Below are positions 9,558-22,944 of a stretch of 38,187 bases of DNA, piece after piece (position 1 is the stretch's first letter; each line of letters opens with the position of its first letter). This stretch comes from Bacteroidota bacterium. Its GTDB lineage: Bacteria; Bacteroidota; Bacteroidia; Flavobacteriales_D; Sanyastnellaceae. The notes below the pieces were generated by a model, which was not told where the DNA came from, made no database searches, and saw nothing but the letters and a program-made list of their open reading frames with translations. The position numbers and the translations under genes were made by a program. The stretch covers positions 1-38,187 of the forward strand of contig JAQCFW010000018.1 of NCBI GenBank assembly GCA_027619225.1, given 5' to 3'.

Positions 9558-10980
9558 ATGAAAACAGTTGCTCAATCCATTCTATTTATAAGCGTACTAA
9601 CTATGGCGGCGTGCGGAAGTGTAGAGAATGCGAGTACGCCATCGGTAGTTTTAGGATCTGGAGATACTGAGGATGTGTTGAAGCATGGGGATTGGTCTAA
9701 AAATGCAACTATATATGAGGTGAATTTGAGACAGCACACTGCTGAAGGGACATTTGAGGCATTCGCGAAAGATCTGCCCAGATTGCAGCAGTTGGGGGTG
9801 GATATCCTGTGGTTAATGCCAGTACATCCGATAGGGGAAGTAAATAGGAAAGGTGGAGAAAACAGCGACAACTACATCGCGGAAATGGGGAGCTCGAGCC
9901 TAGGGAGTCCGTATAGCGTGAGGGATTACATGGCGGTGAATCCAGATTACGGAACCTTAGAGGAATTGAAATCGGTGGTATCTCAAGCCCATGCATTGGG
10001 GATGAGAGTGATACTTGACTGGGTAGCGAATCACAGCGCGTTCGATTGTGAATGGACTCAAAGTCACAGAGGATATTATCTATTAGACTCGTCCGGTAAT
10101 TTACAACCGCCAACAGGTACGGATTGGTGGGATGTGACACAGCTCGATTGGGCTAACGGAGTGCAGAATGGTCTTTATGAAGCAATGGTTAGCGCTATGG
10201 AGTTTTGGGTGGAAGAATGTGACGTGGATGGATTTAGGTGTGATGTGGCGGAAAAGGTGCCAGTAGCGTTTTGGGAAATGGCAAGAAGAAGGTTGGAGAT
10301 TGTGAAGCCAGATGTGTTTATGCTAGCTGAAGCAGATCAGCCTATTCACCACAACAGGGCTTTCGATATGAGCTACGCCTGGCATTACCACCACTTGACA
10401 AATGAAATAGCCCAAGGCCGTGCAGAGGTGTCTGTTTTAAGGGAGTACCTGAGTGAGGAATATTACAAATTCCCAGCTGATGCCTATCGGATGGGTTTCG
10501 CAACGAACCACGATGAGAATTCATGGAATGGGACGATATCTGAGAGATATGGAGAAGCAGCAGATGCGATGGTAGTGCTCTCAGCTACTTTGTTCGATAT
10601 GCCTTTGATTTACTCGGGCCAAGAGGCTGGTTTAGATAAGCGCCTTCGTTTTTTCGAAAAGGATACAGTTGAGTGGGGGGATTATTCAAAGTCGGATTTT
10701 TACCTTTCGATCAATACCCTTCATCACGAAGAGGAGGCGCTTTGGAATGGGGAGTTTGGAGGTTTCCCGGTGCTTTTAGAGTGTGAGTCGCCAGAAAGAT
10801 TTTTTGGATTTACGAAGTCAAAAGCTGAAAGCCAAGTAGTCGTGATTCTCAACCTTAGTAACGAGCCTGCTTTCTTAAGCGTGAATATGCCAGAGGGGAC
10901 GTTTGAGCCTGCGATAAGTAAGGGAGTTGGAAAAGATGGGATTGTAGCCCCTTGGGGTTATATCGTATTAAGAAAGGTGA

Positions 10981-10988
<8 letters not shown>
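9558..10988 (+). CDS. GH13 alpha-amylase-family lipoprotein
   Basis: A 476-residue glycoside hydrolase of family GH13, acting on alpha-1,4-glucans or maltooligosaccharides. The barrel motifs are all present: region I DWVANH (154-159), region II GFRCD with nucleophile D229, acid/base E258 in MLAEAD, and transition-state stabiliser D319 in ATNHDEN. The N-terminus is a short hydrophobic signal ending TMAAC, so C19 is probably lipidated and the enzyme tethered to the outer membrane or periplasmic face. I start at the ATG at 9558; an upstream in-frame start would run back through parC. A run of ten A (9543-9552) precedes the start. It lies 13 bases after parC and overlaps prmC by 8 bases, an odd position for a saccharolytic enzyme. 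No SusC/D neighbours are seen. Confidence 0.92.
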
Positions 10989-13938
<2,950 letters not shown>

Positions 13939-13942
<4 letters not shown>

Positions 13943-15963
13943 TAGATGATTTCTAGTGGGCCAATGTGAGATCCAGTTTGGACTTCATCACATAAATACA
14001 TGTAATCAAGCATAATCATGTATGAGCCAGGGCTTAAAAGCGACCCATTAGCCCTGCCATCCCAAGCCAAAGGCAGACCGTTATTTTGAAACACGAGGAT
14101 TCCCCAACGATTAAAAATCTTCAGGTTGTAGACGTCTAAAATAGACAGAGCGCTTACCTCTGGAAGATCTTTGAGGAAGGGGGTGAGGTAGTCGTTGAAT
14201 CCGTTGCTCGTTCCTGGAGTTAGGACGTTAGGAACGGTAAGGCTGGAAATGTCAATGAAGGAGCTGTCATCTTCTTCTACTGTAACCACAGAGTTCGCCA
14301 CAGTAGAGCATCCTGTTTCAAGGAAGGTGACGGTGAGGAGGTAGTCGCCAGGGAGAAGAGCCGTGGGTTGGTCGTCTGTCGGATCGAGTAGAGTGCCTTC
14401 TCCTTCAGACCATGACCACTCTATGATGCTGGTATACCCATCGGGATAAATCTCAGTGCCTAATATATTGACGGACAGATTGTCACAGTTGATCATGCCG
14501 TCAGGCTGTCCCAGTAATATTTCTGGTTCGGTGAAGTCGGCCGCCAACACCATGTCGTCTGAGGAGATGCATCCGTTGAGGGGGTTAGTTACAGTTAACT
14601 CGTAGACGCCTCCAGCGATAGCTGTCGGTTGGGCGATGTTGTTGTTTCCGAATAAAGCACCGTTCTCAGATGTAGTCCAAAAATAATCAGCGTTCTCACC
14701 CTCACTTCCACCAAGAAGAACCGTTGTGGGTTCGTAGCAGTTGATGACTCCATCTGGACCGGCATCGGCGGTGAAGGGAATGGTGTCGATTTCTAGTGTG
14801 TAGGTTTCTTCGGCAGTACATGCCCCGTCATCAAAGGAGGCGTTAACTTGATAAGTTCCAGCTTCGTTTACCTCGGCTTCCCAATCGTTGGAGCTTGTGA
14901 TGTTCCCCTCACCGGCGACCTCCCAGGAGAAGTTGACTCCGCTAGGGAAATTGGAGCTCGCAAGTAAAGTTGAGGAGGTGTTAATGCAGTCTAGGATGTC
15001 GTAATCGGTTGTAATTTCCACTTCTAAGGGTTCTGCAAAAACCTCGACACTCGTGGTTTGTATGTCGCCACAAAAATCCGTGTAAGTGACTGTATATACT
15101 TGGGTAGAGATGGGTGATGCGGTGGGGTTGTAAATATTGGGGTCGCTTAGAAAATCGGCTGGTTCCCAGCTGAAGGGCTGGCTAAGGTCGCCGGGGGCGA
15201 TAAGTTGTGTGGTTTGGCCTAGACATAGAATAACATCTCCAGTAGGGGTAGCATTTTCATACAAGCAAACAGTCTGCACGTTGTTGGCCCCACCTGTAGC
15301 TGCGGTGAATCCCCAGGTCACTATCGTATTTCCTTCGAAGATGTCGTTGATTAAATCCACGTTTGTAGAAAGGCGAAATTCGCAATCGAAGTACACCTCT
15401 ATATTCTGCTCTGCAGGATCCCAAACGATCTCTACAGCATAATCCTCCCCATTCTCAATATCCGTACTTTCAGAAGTAGCTGTCACCGGCCCAGCAAGTG
15501 AAGTCGCTAGGTTGTGGTTTACGCTTCCGTTCGTCATAATGCCAATATGATCAGCTGTGATATCTCCCATATTCTGATTCCAATAGGTGTCAAACTCGAT
15601 TCCTAAACTCGGAGCAAAACCAGCAAAGCCTAAGCCTTCACCCGGAAGTCCTAGCGCTGAGGGGCCATCTGTTTGCATCACGAACATCATCCCGTCAGCC
15701 CCGGGGTTCGAGCTGCCGCCAGCTCCATTGTTGGTCCCAAAATTCATCTTAAACTGAAGTTGAAAAGGCTGTTCTAAATTGATTGTTTCATCGTACCAAA
15801 CAGCACCTATTTCGTTAGGTAGAGCATCTGTGAGTTGATAGCAATTGCTGCCTGTGGCGATTGCATCTCCCTGTAAAGTATACTGTTCTTGAGCTGTCGC
15901 TTCAGAAATATCAGTCAAAGCAAATAGGGTGCTTAGAATACATATATATGCTGGAGTTCTCAT
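13939..15963 (-). CDS. Secreted L-type lectin protein with T9SS type-B sorting domain
   Basis: A 674-residue secreted protein. Residues 1-25 form a signal peptide (cleavage probably after EATAQ). Residues about 28-230 look like a bacterial legume-type (L-type) lectin domain: the GADGMMFVMQ, LGIEFDTYWN and DHIGIM segments are typical of this sugar-binding jelly roll. A cysteine-containing PKD/Ig-like repeat region follows (about 240-570; each unit carries a phrase like 'TYQVNASF' or 'VYELTVTNPLNGC'). The last 90 or so residues (VPNVLTPGTSNGFND ... IFNRWGILVFQ ... WDGRANG) are the gliding-motility-type CTD (CHU_C, TIGR04131), the type-B signal for T9SS export. Three bases separate it from the TonB receptor gene, so the two are probably co-expressed. 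Likely cell-surface carbohydrate binding; the ligand is unknown. Confidence 0.9.
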
Positions 15964-15966
15964 GTT

Positions 15967-18543
15967 TTAAAACTCTAAATGAAGCTTCAGGTTCAGTCTT
16001 CTCCCAGTAAGGAAATTAGGGATAGCGTAAAGTCGGCCATTGACATCTTCTATCCATGTGTGGTTAATCGTGTTGTTAATCCCCAATATATTAAATACTT
16101 CAAGGGAAATATATCCGTTTTTATCGATGTATTTGTCTGATGTAAGTAGTTCTTTCGAGAAGCCCAAATCCACTCTTCTGTATGCGGGAGTTCTCAGAAC
16201 GTCTTCATACCGATTCATTGTGGGTGGGCCATAGGGGAGGCCTGACCCGAAAAACAAGCTCAGAAGCACTTTGTAGTCAGGGTTCTTAGGCATCTCGTCT
16301 TGGAAGAGTAGGCTTACTGAGATTCTTTGGTCGCTTGGTCTGGCGATAAATCCAGGCTCAATAAGGACTGTGTCTACAGCTACGTCATTCCAAGTGTAGC
16401 CAGGGATTATTCTGATGCCTTCATCGTTGTAGAGTTCGATATAGAAATCGTCCGAAATATCCTCCTCAGTTTTCAAAGCGCTAACTCGCATCCAGCTCTG
16501 AATACCGTCAATAAACTCTCCGTTCAGCATGAGGTCTATCCCTGTGGCGTATCCGCTAGAGTTGTTTACTGCGTAGTATCTCTGGCGTACATTCTCGACT
16601 TCGTAGGGAATGATTTGGTCTAAATCCTTGTAATACAATTCTCCCACAAATTTAAATGTACGCGTGTACATCTCGAAAAGGTGGTCGACTCCTGCCACGG
16701 CGTGGATGGCTTTTTGTGGAAGGATGTCAGGGTTGACGGATCCGTCAATGGCTCTCATCTCTCTGTAGAATGGAGGTTGCCAGTAATATCCTCCAGCTAA
16801 AGACCAAATCGTAAGGGGTTTATTTTTCGACGTATAGCTAATGTGAGCCCTCGGGCCACCAACAAGGTGGTTGCGAGAGTGATCTGTAGGTGTGTCATAG
16901 ATGTGTAAATTCCAGAAGTGGAAGCGGGCTCCCAAATTAGAATTTATAGTTCCTTTCTCGAGATCGACAGACCAAGTATCTTGTATGTATCCGGTAACCC
17001 TATTTGAATACACATGGTTAGTTGTTCGAATTACGTTGTCGAAAGTGAGTGGCTGAAATGGTCTCTCGTCTTCATTTAAGTATCCCACATTGTCTTGTGG
17101 GTGAGGAGAGATGTACCCCGAACTGTCTACAAATGACCACTCAGATAGATCGTCATTAATTATTTCAGCAGACACTTTTGCACCCCATTCAATATAATGC
17201 TTTCCTTTATTCAAGTCTACAGAACCCTTTAGTGCAGAGGACACTACAGTTGCATCAAGTTGATTTCGAGCGTGGTTTAAAAACCCGCCCACACCGAGAT
17301 TGTTTGCGGACTCTCCAAACTCGTCCGACCCAGGATCAAGTTCCAATTGATCTAGCCAGTATGCACCTAATATATCGAATGACTCGCGCTCCACAGTTCT
17401 GAAAATGGAGTTTATCCATCTCAATCTTGAAGTTTCTGTAACGCGCTCGAAAGCAAGAGCTCCGAAGCCGGTTTGGTATGAAGTTTCCTCCTTTCCATCA
17501 AAGAATATTTTCAAACGAATAGCGTCATTAATCGTCCCGATATCAGTCTCCCGCGTTTGTGGAATAAATTGAAAATCATTCTGTCCATAGATGCCCAGTA
17601 TCTGAATTTCCCATGGTCCATAACCATCAGGATCCCAGGTAATGTAGGTTTGAGCGTCTAAGTAAGTAGGATTGTATTCACCTGTTTCGTCAAGGGTTCC
17701 CAAGATATATGAGTTGTTTCTGTATCGAAGTCCAGAATTTATACGAACTTTTCCATTTGAGGTTAGACCGTCGTGTTGTATTTGCCCACCGAGCAAGCTT
17801 GCTGTAACCTGAGTTTTTCGTTTCGTGGGTTTGCGATAGTGTATGTCAAGTACTGAGCTTAGCTTATCTCCATATTTACTTTCGAATCCGCCAGCACTGA
17901 ATCTTATCCTCTGCACCATGTCTGGGTTAGGAAAGCTTAGTCCCTCTTGTTGTCCACTTCTAACAAGAAACGGCCTGTATACTTCAATGTCGTTTACGTA
18001 AACCAAGTTTTCGTCAAAGCTTCCTCCTCGAACATTGTACGAACTCGAAAGCTCAGACGTGAAATTTACAGGGGCTTGTAGTAGAGCGTCTTCCACGGTG
18101 CCTCGAGGTGAGGGAATCCGATTTGCTATCCTTGGGTCTATTCTCTTAATTGATACGTTTCCTCTTCCTTGTTCCGAGACTTCCGCTACACCCACGTGTA
18201 CCGTGCTTTCTAGCGTAATCTGAAGGTTAAGTGTTGTTTTATTTCCGAAATCTAGCTTAATTTCCTGTAACGTGTATCCAGTCATGGAGCATCGCAATGT
18301 CCAAGGCCCTGAGGAGGGTAGAGTAAGTCTGTAATACCCTAGCTCATCAGTAGATACTCCGAGTCTGGAATTTTGCAGGGCAGTTAAAGAGGCCCCGGGA
18401 AGGTGCTCTCCCTCGCTTCCTCTAATATGCCCAGTTACGACGTATTCAGTTTTGGACTCCTGAGAAAACAATGTGTTTAAAGATCCAGTCCAGCAAAATA
18501 CAGCGCTCAAAATAATAAATATGTTCTTGAGCCGTCTCATCAA
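15967..18543 (-). CDS. TonB-dependent receptor with CarboxypepD_reg-like domain
   Basis: An 858-residue outer-membrane transporter powered by TonB. A signal peptide (about 1-28, ending TLFSQ) is followed by a CarboxypepD_reg-like beta domain (about 34-112: VTGHIRGSEGEHLPGASL ... TDELGYYRLTL). The plug domain comes next (about 140-240: VEDALLQAPVNF ... YNVRGGSFDENLVYVNDIEVY ... GGFESKYGDKLSSVLDI), and then a long beta-barrel ending in an aromatic residue (LKLHLEF). There is no SusD partner, so it need not be a glycan importer; the substrate is unknown. The downstream lectin gene begins three bases after its stop, and the upstream 217-residue protein carries the same kind of N-terminal domain, suggesting a functional group at the surface. 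Confidence 0.93.
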   Translation of the reverse strand: MMRRLKNIFIILSAVFCWTGSLNTLFSQESKTEYVVTGHIRGSEGEHLPGASLTALQNSRLGVSTDELGYYRLTLPSSGPWTLRCSMTGYTLQEIKLDFGNKTTLNLQITLESTVHVGVAEVSEQGRGNVSIKRIDPRIANRIPSPRGTVEDALLQAPVNFTSELSSSYNVRGGSFDENLVYVNDIEVYRPFLVRSGQQEGLSFPNPDMVQRIRFSAGGFESKYGDKLSSVLDIHYRKPTKRKTQVTASLLGGQIQHDGLTSNGKVRINSGLRYRNNSYILGTLDETGEYNPTYLDAQTYITWDPDGYGPWEIQILGIYGQNDFQFIPQTRETDIGTINDAIRLKIFFDGKEETSYQTGFGALAFERVTETSRLRWINSIFRTVERESFDILGAYWLDQLELDPGSDEFGESANNLGVGGFLNHARNQLDATVVSSALKGSVDLNKGKHYIEWGAKVSAEIINDDLSEWSFVDSSGYISPHPQDNVGYLNEDERPFQPLTFDNVIRTTNHVYSNRVTGYIQDTWSVDLEKGTINSNLGARFHFWNLHIYDTPTDHSRNHLVGGPRAHISYTSKNKPLTIWSLAGGYYWQPPFYREMRAIDGSVNPDILPQKAIHAVAGVDHLFEMYTRTFKFVGELYYKDLDQIIPYEVENVRQRYYAVNNSSGYATGIDLMLNGEFIDGIQSWMRVSALKTEEDISDDFYIELYNDEGIRIIPGYTWNDVAVDTVLIEPGFIARPSDQRISVSLLFQDEMPKNPDYKVLLSLFFGSGLPYGPPTMNRYEDVLRTPAYRRVDLGFSKELLTSDKYIDKNGYISLEVFNILGINNTINHTWIEDVNGRLYAIPNFLTGRRLNLKLHLEF

Positions 18544-18546
18544 AAA

Positions 18547-19200
18547 TCAGTCTTTCCCCAGATCACCATTTTTCAAAGCGCGAAGGAATTGAGCCCAAGC
18601 TAAAGGATTGAGTAGGTTGGTCGTCGGTATAGATCCTGCTGATGCGTACTCTAAGGACATCTGTCTTAGCTCTAAGGAGGACGCTGCCTGCCCATCAAGC
18701 CCCACGTCTATCAGTCTGTCGTAGATATCGAAAGGGTCGATGGCTTGTTGGCCTATGTTGAAGGCCGTTTCATCAAGACCTAGAGCCATAAACTCTCTTT
18801 TAAAGGTCTCTCGTGAAGGCCAAGGGTAGATGTATGCTTCGTTCACCATAACGGTATCTCGGCCCATTGGTTGTACTAGGCTGAGTCTGTTTTTATAGCC
18901 TCCGTTGGGGATGATTACATCTCTAGGGATGTACCCGGTACTGGAAAATCGAATGGTGTCACCTTCAAGAACTGGTATTGAGAAAAATCCTCTGGCGTCT
19001 GTCATCGTTCCCCTTGAGTCTCTTATGCGAAACACTGTCGCAAAAGGAAGGGGCATTAGGGAGTCGCCAGTCACTACGAGGCCGCTCACCTGTACGACTT
19101 CTTGGGCAACGGTGGTAGAGTCTGTTTGGGCTGTAAGGTTAAGTCCTAGTAGAAAAAAACCTAAAGTCATGAGATATATAGCCTTTTGCTTGAGGGTCAT
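18547..19200 (-). CDS. Exported protein with CarboxypepD_reg-like domain
   Basis: A 217-residue protein with a signal peptide (about 1-25, ending LNLTAQ). A carboxypeptidase regulatory-like beta domain follows (about 38-105: VSGLVVTGDSLMPLPFATVF ... DARGFFSIPVLEGDTIRFSSTGY). The C-terminal half (about 110-217) has no motif I recognise. Proteins of this shape are common in Bacteroidota and usually uncharacterised. It is three bases upstream of the TonB receptor gene, whose own N-terminal domain is of the same type, so it may act with the receptor in the periplasm; that is inference. It starts 11 bases after the prfC stop and is probably part of the same transcript. Confidence 0.82.
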   Translation of the reverse strand: MTLKQKAIYLMTLGFFLLGLNLTAQTDSTTVAQEVVQVSGLVVTGDSLMPLPFATVFRIRDSRGTMTDARGFFSIPVLEGDTIRFSSTGYIPRDVIIPNGGYKNRLSLVQPMGRDTVMVNEAYIYPWPSRETFKREFMALGLDETAFNIGQQAIDPFDIYDRLIDVGLDGQAASSLELRQMSLEYASAGSIPTTNLLNPLAWAQFLRALKNGDLGKD

Positions 19201-19211
19201 CTGTGTTTCAT

Positions 19212-20807
19212 TTAAACCTGTTCCGTTTTAAACTCACTGGTAACGTGGAAGGTTATTTCCGGAAAGTTATTCATTTCCATCTGCAATAGGAAAGGAGAAG
19301 GAGCGAGGTAAACTTCGTTGTCGTCTTTGTCACGGACGATATCGTTAGACTTTATACGTCTGAACTCTCCCAATCTTTCTTCGTTATCTGAAACGAGCCA
19401 ACAAGCCTTGTGATAAGGTTTGGGCTGGAATTCACATTTGGCACCATACTCGTGCTCTAATCTGTATTGAATAACCTCAAATTGAAGCTCACCCACCGTT
19501 CCAACGATTTTCCTTTTTCCAGCTTCGCGAATAAAGAGTTGGGCGACACCCTCGTCTGTGAGCTGTTTAATGCCTTTTTCTAACTGCTTGCTCTTCATGG
19601 GGTCCTTATTCACAAGTTCCTTAAAGATCTCAGGGCTGAAGCTTGGAATGCCTCTGAACTGTAAATCTTCACCCTCAGTGAGCGTGTCACCAATCTTAAA
19701 GTTTCCAGTATCGTAAAGACCTACAACATCTCCGGGCCAAGCTTCTTCAACAAGGCTTTTGTCTTTAGCGAGGAAGGTTACTGGGTTGGAAAACTTGAGT
19801 CGTTTTCCCAGCCTAGTGTGTTTGTAAAAGGTGTTGCGCTGGAACTTGCCAGAGCAGATTCTCATGAATGCAATCCTGTCTCTGTGCTTGGGGTCTATGT
19901 TCGCGTGTATCTTGAAGATAAAGCCCGTAAGACTCTCTTCTTCAGGGTGTACTATTCTTGTGCTAGTTTCAATCGGGCTCGGGTCAGGTGCGATCTTTAT
20001 GAATGTATCAAGCATCTCCTGTATCCCGAAATTGTTCACCGCACTGCCGAAAAATACGGGAGCTACATCTGCATCTAAATAAGGTTGGGGATCCCACTCG
20101 TCATACACTCCATCAATAAGTTCGATATCTTCTCGGAGTTGGTCTGCATGTTCTCCGACGAGGGTGTCGAGTGATTCGTCAGCAAGGTCCTTAATCGCAA
20201 ACACCTCTTTTGCCATCTTCGTCTTGTCAGCTTGGAATAATCTCACATTGTGATCGTACAGGTTGTAAACTCCTTTGAATGTTGCTCCTCCGCTGATAGG
20301 CCAACTTAGAGGTCTAACGTGTATACCAAGCTTTTCCTCCAATTCATCAAGCAAATCAAAAGGATCCTGGCCCTCAAGGTCCATCTTGTTTACGAAAACG
20401 ATTACTGGGGTGTTGCGCATGCGACAAACTTCCATAAGTCGCTCTGTTTGGGCTTCCACCCCCTTCACACAGTCAATCACGAGGATAACGCTGTCGACAG
20501 CTGTAAGCGTCCTGTAAGTGTCCTCAGCGAAATCCCTGTGACCAGGTGTGTCGAGGAGGTTGATCAATATGTTTTTGTAGTTGAAAGCCATGACGGAGGT
20601 GGCTACAGAAATCCCCCTCTGTCTCTCAATTTCCATAAAGTCAGACGTCGCTGTCTTTGTGATTTTGTTGTTTTTCACAGCACCAGCAGTCTGAATAGCT
20701 CCCCCGAAAAGAAGAAATTTCTCAGTCAAAGTAGTTTTCCCCGCGTCAGGGTGAGAAATGATGGCGAATGTTCGCCTCTTAGAGATTTCGTCTTTTATAG
20801 TGGGCAT
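19212..20807 (-). CDS. prfC: Peptide chain release factor 3
   Basis: RF3 is a translational GTPase that removes RF1/RF2 from the ribosome after peptide release. The G motifs are clear: SHPDAGKTT (18-26), RGISVATSV switch I (64-72), DTPGHRDF (86-93) and NKMD (140-143). The RF3-specific domain II and III segments follow (for example [17 protein letters not shown] near 440-460). The length of 531 residues is typical. A perfect TAnnTTTG -7 element lies 28 bases upstream of the ATG (20836-20843), so it may have its own promoter besides reading through from the SDR gene. With prmC in the same window, two translation termination factors are present, though in separate operons. Confidence 0.97.
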   Translation of the reverse strand: MPTIKDEISKRRTFAIISHPDAGKTTLTEKFLLFGGAIQTAGAVKNNKITKTATSDFMEIERQRGISVATSVMAFNYKNILINLLDTPGHRDFAEDTYRTLTAVDSVILVIDCVKGVEAQTERLMEVCRMRNTPVIVFVNKMDLEGQDPFDLLDELEEKLGIHVRPLSWPISGGATFKGVYNLYDHNVRLFQADKTKMAKEVFAIKDLADESLDTLVGEHADQLREDIELIDGVYDEWDPQPYLDADVAPVFFGSAVNNFGIQEMLDTFIKIAPDPSPIETSTRIVHPEEESLTGFIFKIHANIDPKHRDRIAFMRICSGKFQRNTFYKHTRLGKRLKFSNPVTFLAKDKSLVEEAWPGDVVGLYDTGNFKIGDTLTEGEDLQFRGIPSFSPEIFKELVNKDPMKSKQLEKGIKQLTDEGVAQLFIREAGKRKIVGTVGELQFEVIQYRLEHEYGAKCEFQPKPYHKACWLVSDNEERLGEFRRIKSNDIVRDKDDNEVYLAPSPFLLQMEMNNFPEITFHVTSEFKTEQV

Positions 20808-20835
20808 AGGGGTGTTTCAAATGCAAATAGCAGTG

Positions 20836-20843
20836 CAAAAGTA
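20836..20843 (-). promoter_or_regulatory. Candidate -7 promoter element for prfC
   Basis: Read on the minus strand this is TACTTTTG, a perfect match to the Bacteroidota -7 consensus TAnnTTTG, 28 bases upstream of the prfC ATG. It falls in the 39-base gap after the SDR gene. I found no good TTTG -33 element at the usual spacing, so the promoter may be weak. Confidence 0.4.
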
Positions 20844-20846
20844 CGA

Positions 20847-21572
20847 TTAATTGCGGCGGTCTGGTCTTAGTGTAATCTCACTATAAATGCCACTTCCATT
20901 TGCTTCGATTGCCTGTAATACCGCTTTTGCAATAAATTCAGGATTCATGCCTGAGGCGAAGGTTGGTTTGTACTTTTCCTTAAGTTCTTCGTTGTTCGTT
21001 TTCTCAATAAATGCTGTATCTACTGATCCAGGATTTATCGTAGTAATTGCCAAACGATCTGCAAACTCTATTTTTAAGGATTCACTGATGGCCAAAACAG
21101 CATGTTTTGTAGCACAATAAACCCCGCTATCAGGGAACACATTGCGTGCAGCCACAGACCCGATATTTATGATGTGGCCTTTTGATTTTACAAGGTGCGG
21201 CAGGGTAGCGTGGATTGTTCTCAGCACACCTGTGACATTTACATCTACCATTAACTCCCATTCTTTGATACTCCCCTTATGAAGCGGGTTGAAAAACCCT
21301 ATCCCTGCGTTAGGTATTAATATATCAAGATTGCTAAATCTAGATAAGCACAAATTGCTTGCTTTTTGTAAGTCATCGTTAGAGGTAACGTCACCAGCAA
21401 AAAAATCCAAGTTTCCGCTCATATTTGAGCACGATGTTTTTAAATCATGTAGTTTGGCCTCTCTTCTAGCAAAAGCAAAAACATTGAGACCATTGCTACA
21501 TAAAGTCCTTGCAATACTCGCTCCAATTCCTTCCGAAGCTCCTGTGATAAAAACTGTATATGGTTTTTTCAT
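20847..21572 (-). CDS. SDR family NAD(P)-dependent oxidoreductase
   Basis: A 241-residue short-chain dehydrogenase/reductase, a Rossmann-fold enzyme that oxidises or reduces an alcohol/ketone substrate. The cofactor motif TGASEGIG (10-17), the structural NAG (88-90), N112, and the catalytic S139, Y152 and K156 (YCATK) are all present. ARR after the second strand (35-38) favours NADPH over NADH. The C-terminal part (TTINPGSVDTAF) is typical of the classical SDR group. The substrate cannot be told from sequence. The start lies two bases after the stop of the T9SS plug gene, so the two are almost certainly one operon, but nothing suggests a shared function. Confidence 0.9.
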   Translation of the reverse strand: MKKPYTVFITGASEGIGASIARTLCSNGLNVFAFARREAKLHDLKTSCSNMSGNLDFFAGDVTSNDDLQKASNLCLSRFSNLDILIPNAGIGFFNPLHKGSIKEWELMVDVNVTGVLRTIHATLPHLVKSKGHIINIGSVAARNVFPDSGVYCATKHAVLAISESLKIEFADRLAITTINPGSVDTAFIEKTNNEELKEKYKPTFASGMNPEFIAKAVLQAIEANGSGIYSEITLRPDRRN

Positions 21573-21574
21573 TG

Positions 21575-22843
21575 TTATTGAGGATCGTTATTCCACTGTG
21601 CAAATCCGACAACTCTATCGTAGCCTTCAAAGTCCGCGTAGTATACAAAAATAGTGTATAGATTGTCTGTCGCAAAGTGGTTGCCTTCTATGTCTGCCGT
21701 CATTCCAATTTCACTTTCTCGTGCGTTAGCGTCTTTAACGAGATAAATGAAGTTGTAGTATCCCTGTTTTAAAAGAAGCTTAGATTCATAGGCAGATTTC
21801 GACTCGTTCCATTTCATTCGATGTGTTGGTAGATATTTCCCATTGCTTAACTCCCCGAAAATATAGACCTGTCTTTCGTGCAATTCATATGGCATGGGCA
21901 AAGTGAAATGAGTCATCGTATAGTCACTTCCTGTATGTATCTCATATCTGTCGTTAGATATTACAAACGCCCCGTTGATGTCTGGCTGTGATGAGTAGTA
22001 GGTGTATGTTCTTCTTGGGCTGGGTTCGAGAAGATGGTGGAATGTTAAGTCTCCCTCAGAGATCCCCGCTACTCCTCTGGCTGTGTAGCTTAAACTTTTA
22101 AGGTCGGCGAATCGATATGAGTTTCCACCGGGAAAAACATACCCCACCTGAGTGAATTCAATTTCTTTGCCTTTGATGTACTTCGGCGGTAGGTCGCTCA
22201 TGGAGTTGTCCCAACGCGCATTTTGAAGAACAGCAGTATGCAAGTCGCTGTAAGGGTCGAGGAAGGTGTAATTGTCCTCCGTAACCACAAATGTTATGTC
22301 TTGGTGAGTTCTGCGAAGGGCGACATCTGCAGGCTCTCTAACCACAGCCTCCACAAAGCAAAGGTCTTCGAACAATACAAATCGCCTCGAAATCACAATC
22401 TCATCTGGGTTCTCAGGGTTGAATACTTCTAAAACATAATTGCCGCTGCGGGTAACAATCATATCATCTCTCGGAATGTCTGTTGTATAGTGAGTGTAAT
22501 TCACTTTGGTGCCGAAGCTGTCCTCCATGTCATCAATAACCACATCGAAAAACCCGTCTATGTATTCGCTGGGATGCAAGTCGCTGTACCACCAATCGTG
22601 GGTACAGTGTCTGACACGAACATAATATGTTGTGTAGTCAGCTCTCAAGTCGTCAAATCCTAAGGTAAGAACTCCTCCTTGGAGTGGTACGAATGGGGGA
22701 GAGATGGCTAAGTCTTTAGGGTGGAGGGTCACGGACGCAAGGCCCATTGCCGTTTCATTCAAGCCGACTATTTGGCCCAACATATTTACAGACGAAACAA
22801 TAACAAGTATGACAGTAATGCTGCTGTTTTTACAATAACTCAT
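21575..22843 (-). CDS. Type IX secretion system plug protein (DUF5103)
   Basis: A 422-residue exported protein with a signal peptide (about 1-23, ending NMLGQ). It matches the DUF5103 family, now called T9SS plug: the LGFDDLRADYTTYYVRVRHCTHDW region and the GVLTLGFDDL start are characteristic. Structural work on Flavobacterium johnsoniae showed such a protein closing the periplasmic side of the SprA outer-membrane translocon when no substrate is bound. The first half is probably an Ig-like beta domain (about 30-160). A C-terminal half follows with QGYYNFIYLVKD, another family hallmark. It is divergent from nqrA and heads the operon with the SDR gene. The type-B lectin at 13939-15963 would be one of the secreted clients of this system. 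Confidence 0.88.
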   Translation of the reverse strand: MSYCKNSSITVILVIVSSVNMLGQIVGLNETAMGLASVTLHPKDLAISPPFVPLQGGVLTLGFDDLRADYTTYYVRVRHCTHDWWYSDLHPSEYIDGFFDVVIDDMEDSFGTKVNYTHYTTDIPRDDMIVTRSGNYVLEVFNPENPDEIVISRRFVLFEDLCFVEAVVREPADVALRRTHQDITFVVTEDNYTFLDPYSDLHTAVLQNARWDNSMSDLPPKYIKGKEIEFTQVGYVFPGGNSYRFADLKSLSYTARGVAGISEGDLTFHHLLEPSPRRTYTYYSSQPDINGAFVISNDRYEIHTGSDYTMTHFTLPMPYELHERQVYIFGELSNGKYLPTHRMKWNESKSAYESKLLLKQGYYNFIYLVKDANARESEIGMTADIEGNHFATDNLYTIFVYYADFEGYDRVVGFAQWNNDPQ

Positions 22844-22849
22844 GGTCCA

Positions 22850-22868
22850 AAGTTCGTAACTCGAACTT
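22850..22868. promoter_or_regulatory. 19-bp dyad (possible operator) before the T9SS plug gene
   Basis: Perfect 7-base inverted arms aagttcg (22850-22856) and cgaactt (22862-22868) flank a 5-base centre. The site is 7 to 25 bases upstream of the plug-protein ATG and about 40 bases from the nqr -7 element, in the shared divergent region. It could bind a dimeric regulator or form a 5' leader hairpin. No regulator is identified. Confidence 0.4.
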
Positions 22869-22908
22869 ATGTTTTGACAACAGATTATAAATTCAAGACC
22901 AAGGGCAT

Positions 22909-22916
22909 TATCTTTG
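22909..22916 (+). promoter_or_regulatory. Candidate -7 promoter element of the nqr operon
   Basis: TATCTTTG is a perfect match to the Bacteroidota -7 consensus TAnnTTTG. It lies 28 bases upstream of the nqrA ATG, predicting a leader of roughly 20 bases. A tttg at 22873-22876 is too far away (32 bases) to be a standard -33 element. Confidence 0.5.
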
Positions 22917-22944
22917 CGCCCCGAATTGAATCAATTCTAAAGGA

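Noticed and set aside
20319-20870. 183-residue open frame on the plus strand
   Set aside because: It is antisense to prfC, which has all its GTPase motifs in the other strand; composition is that of a shadow frame.
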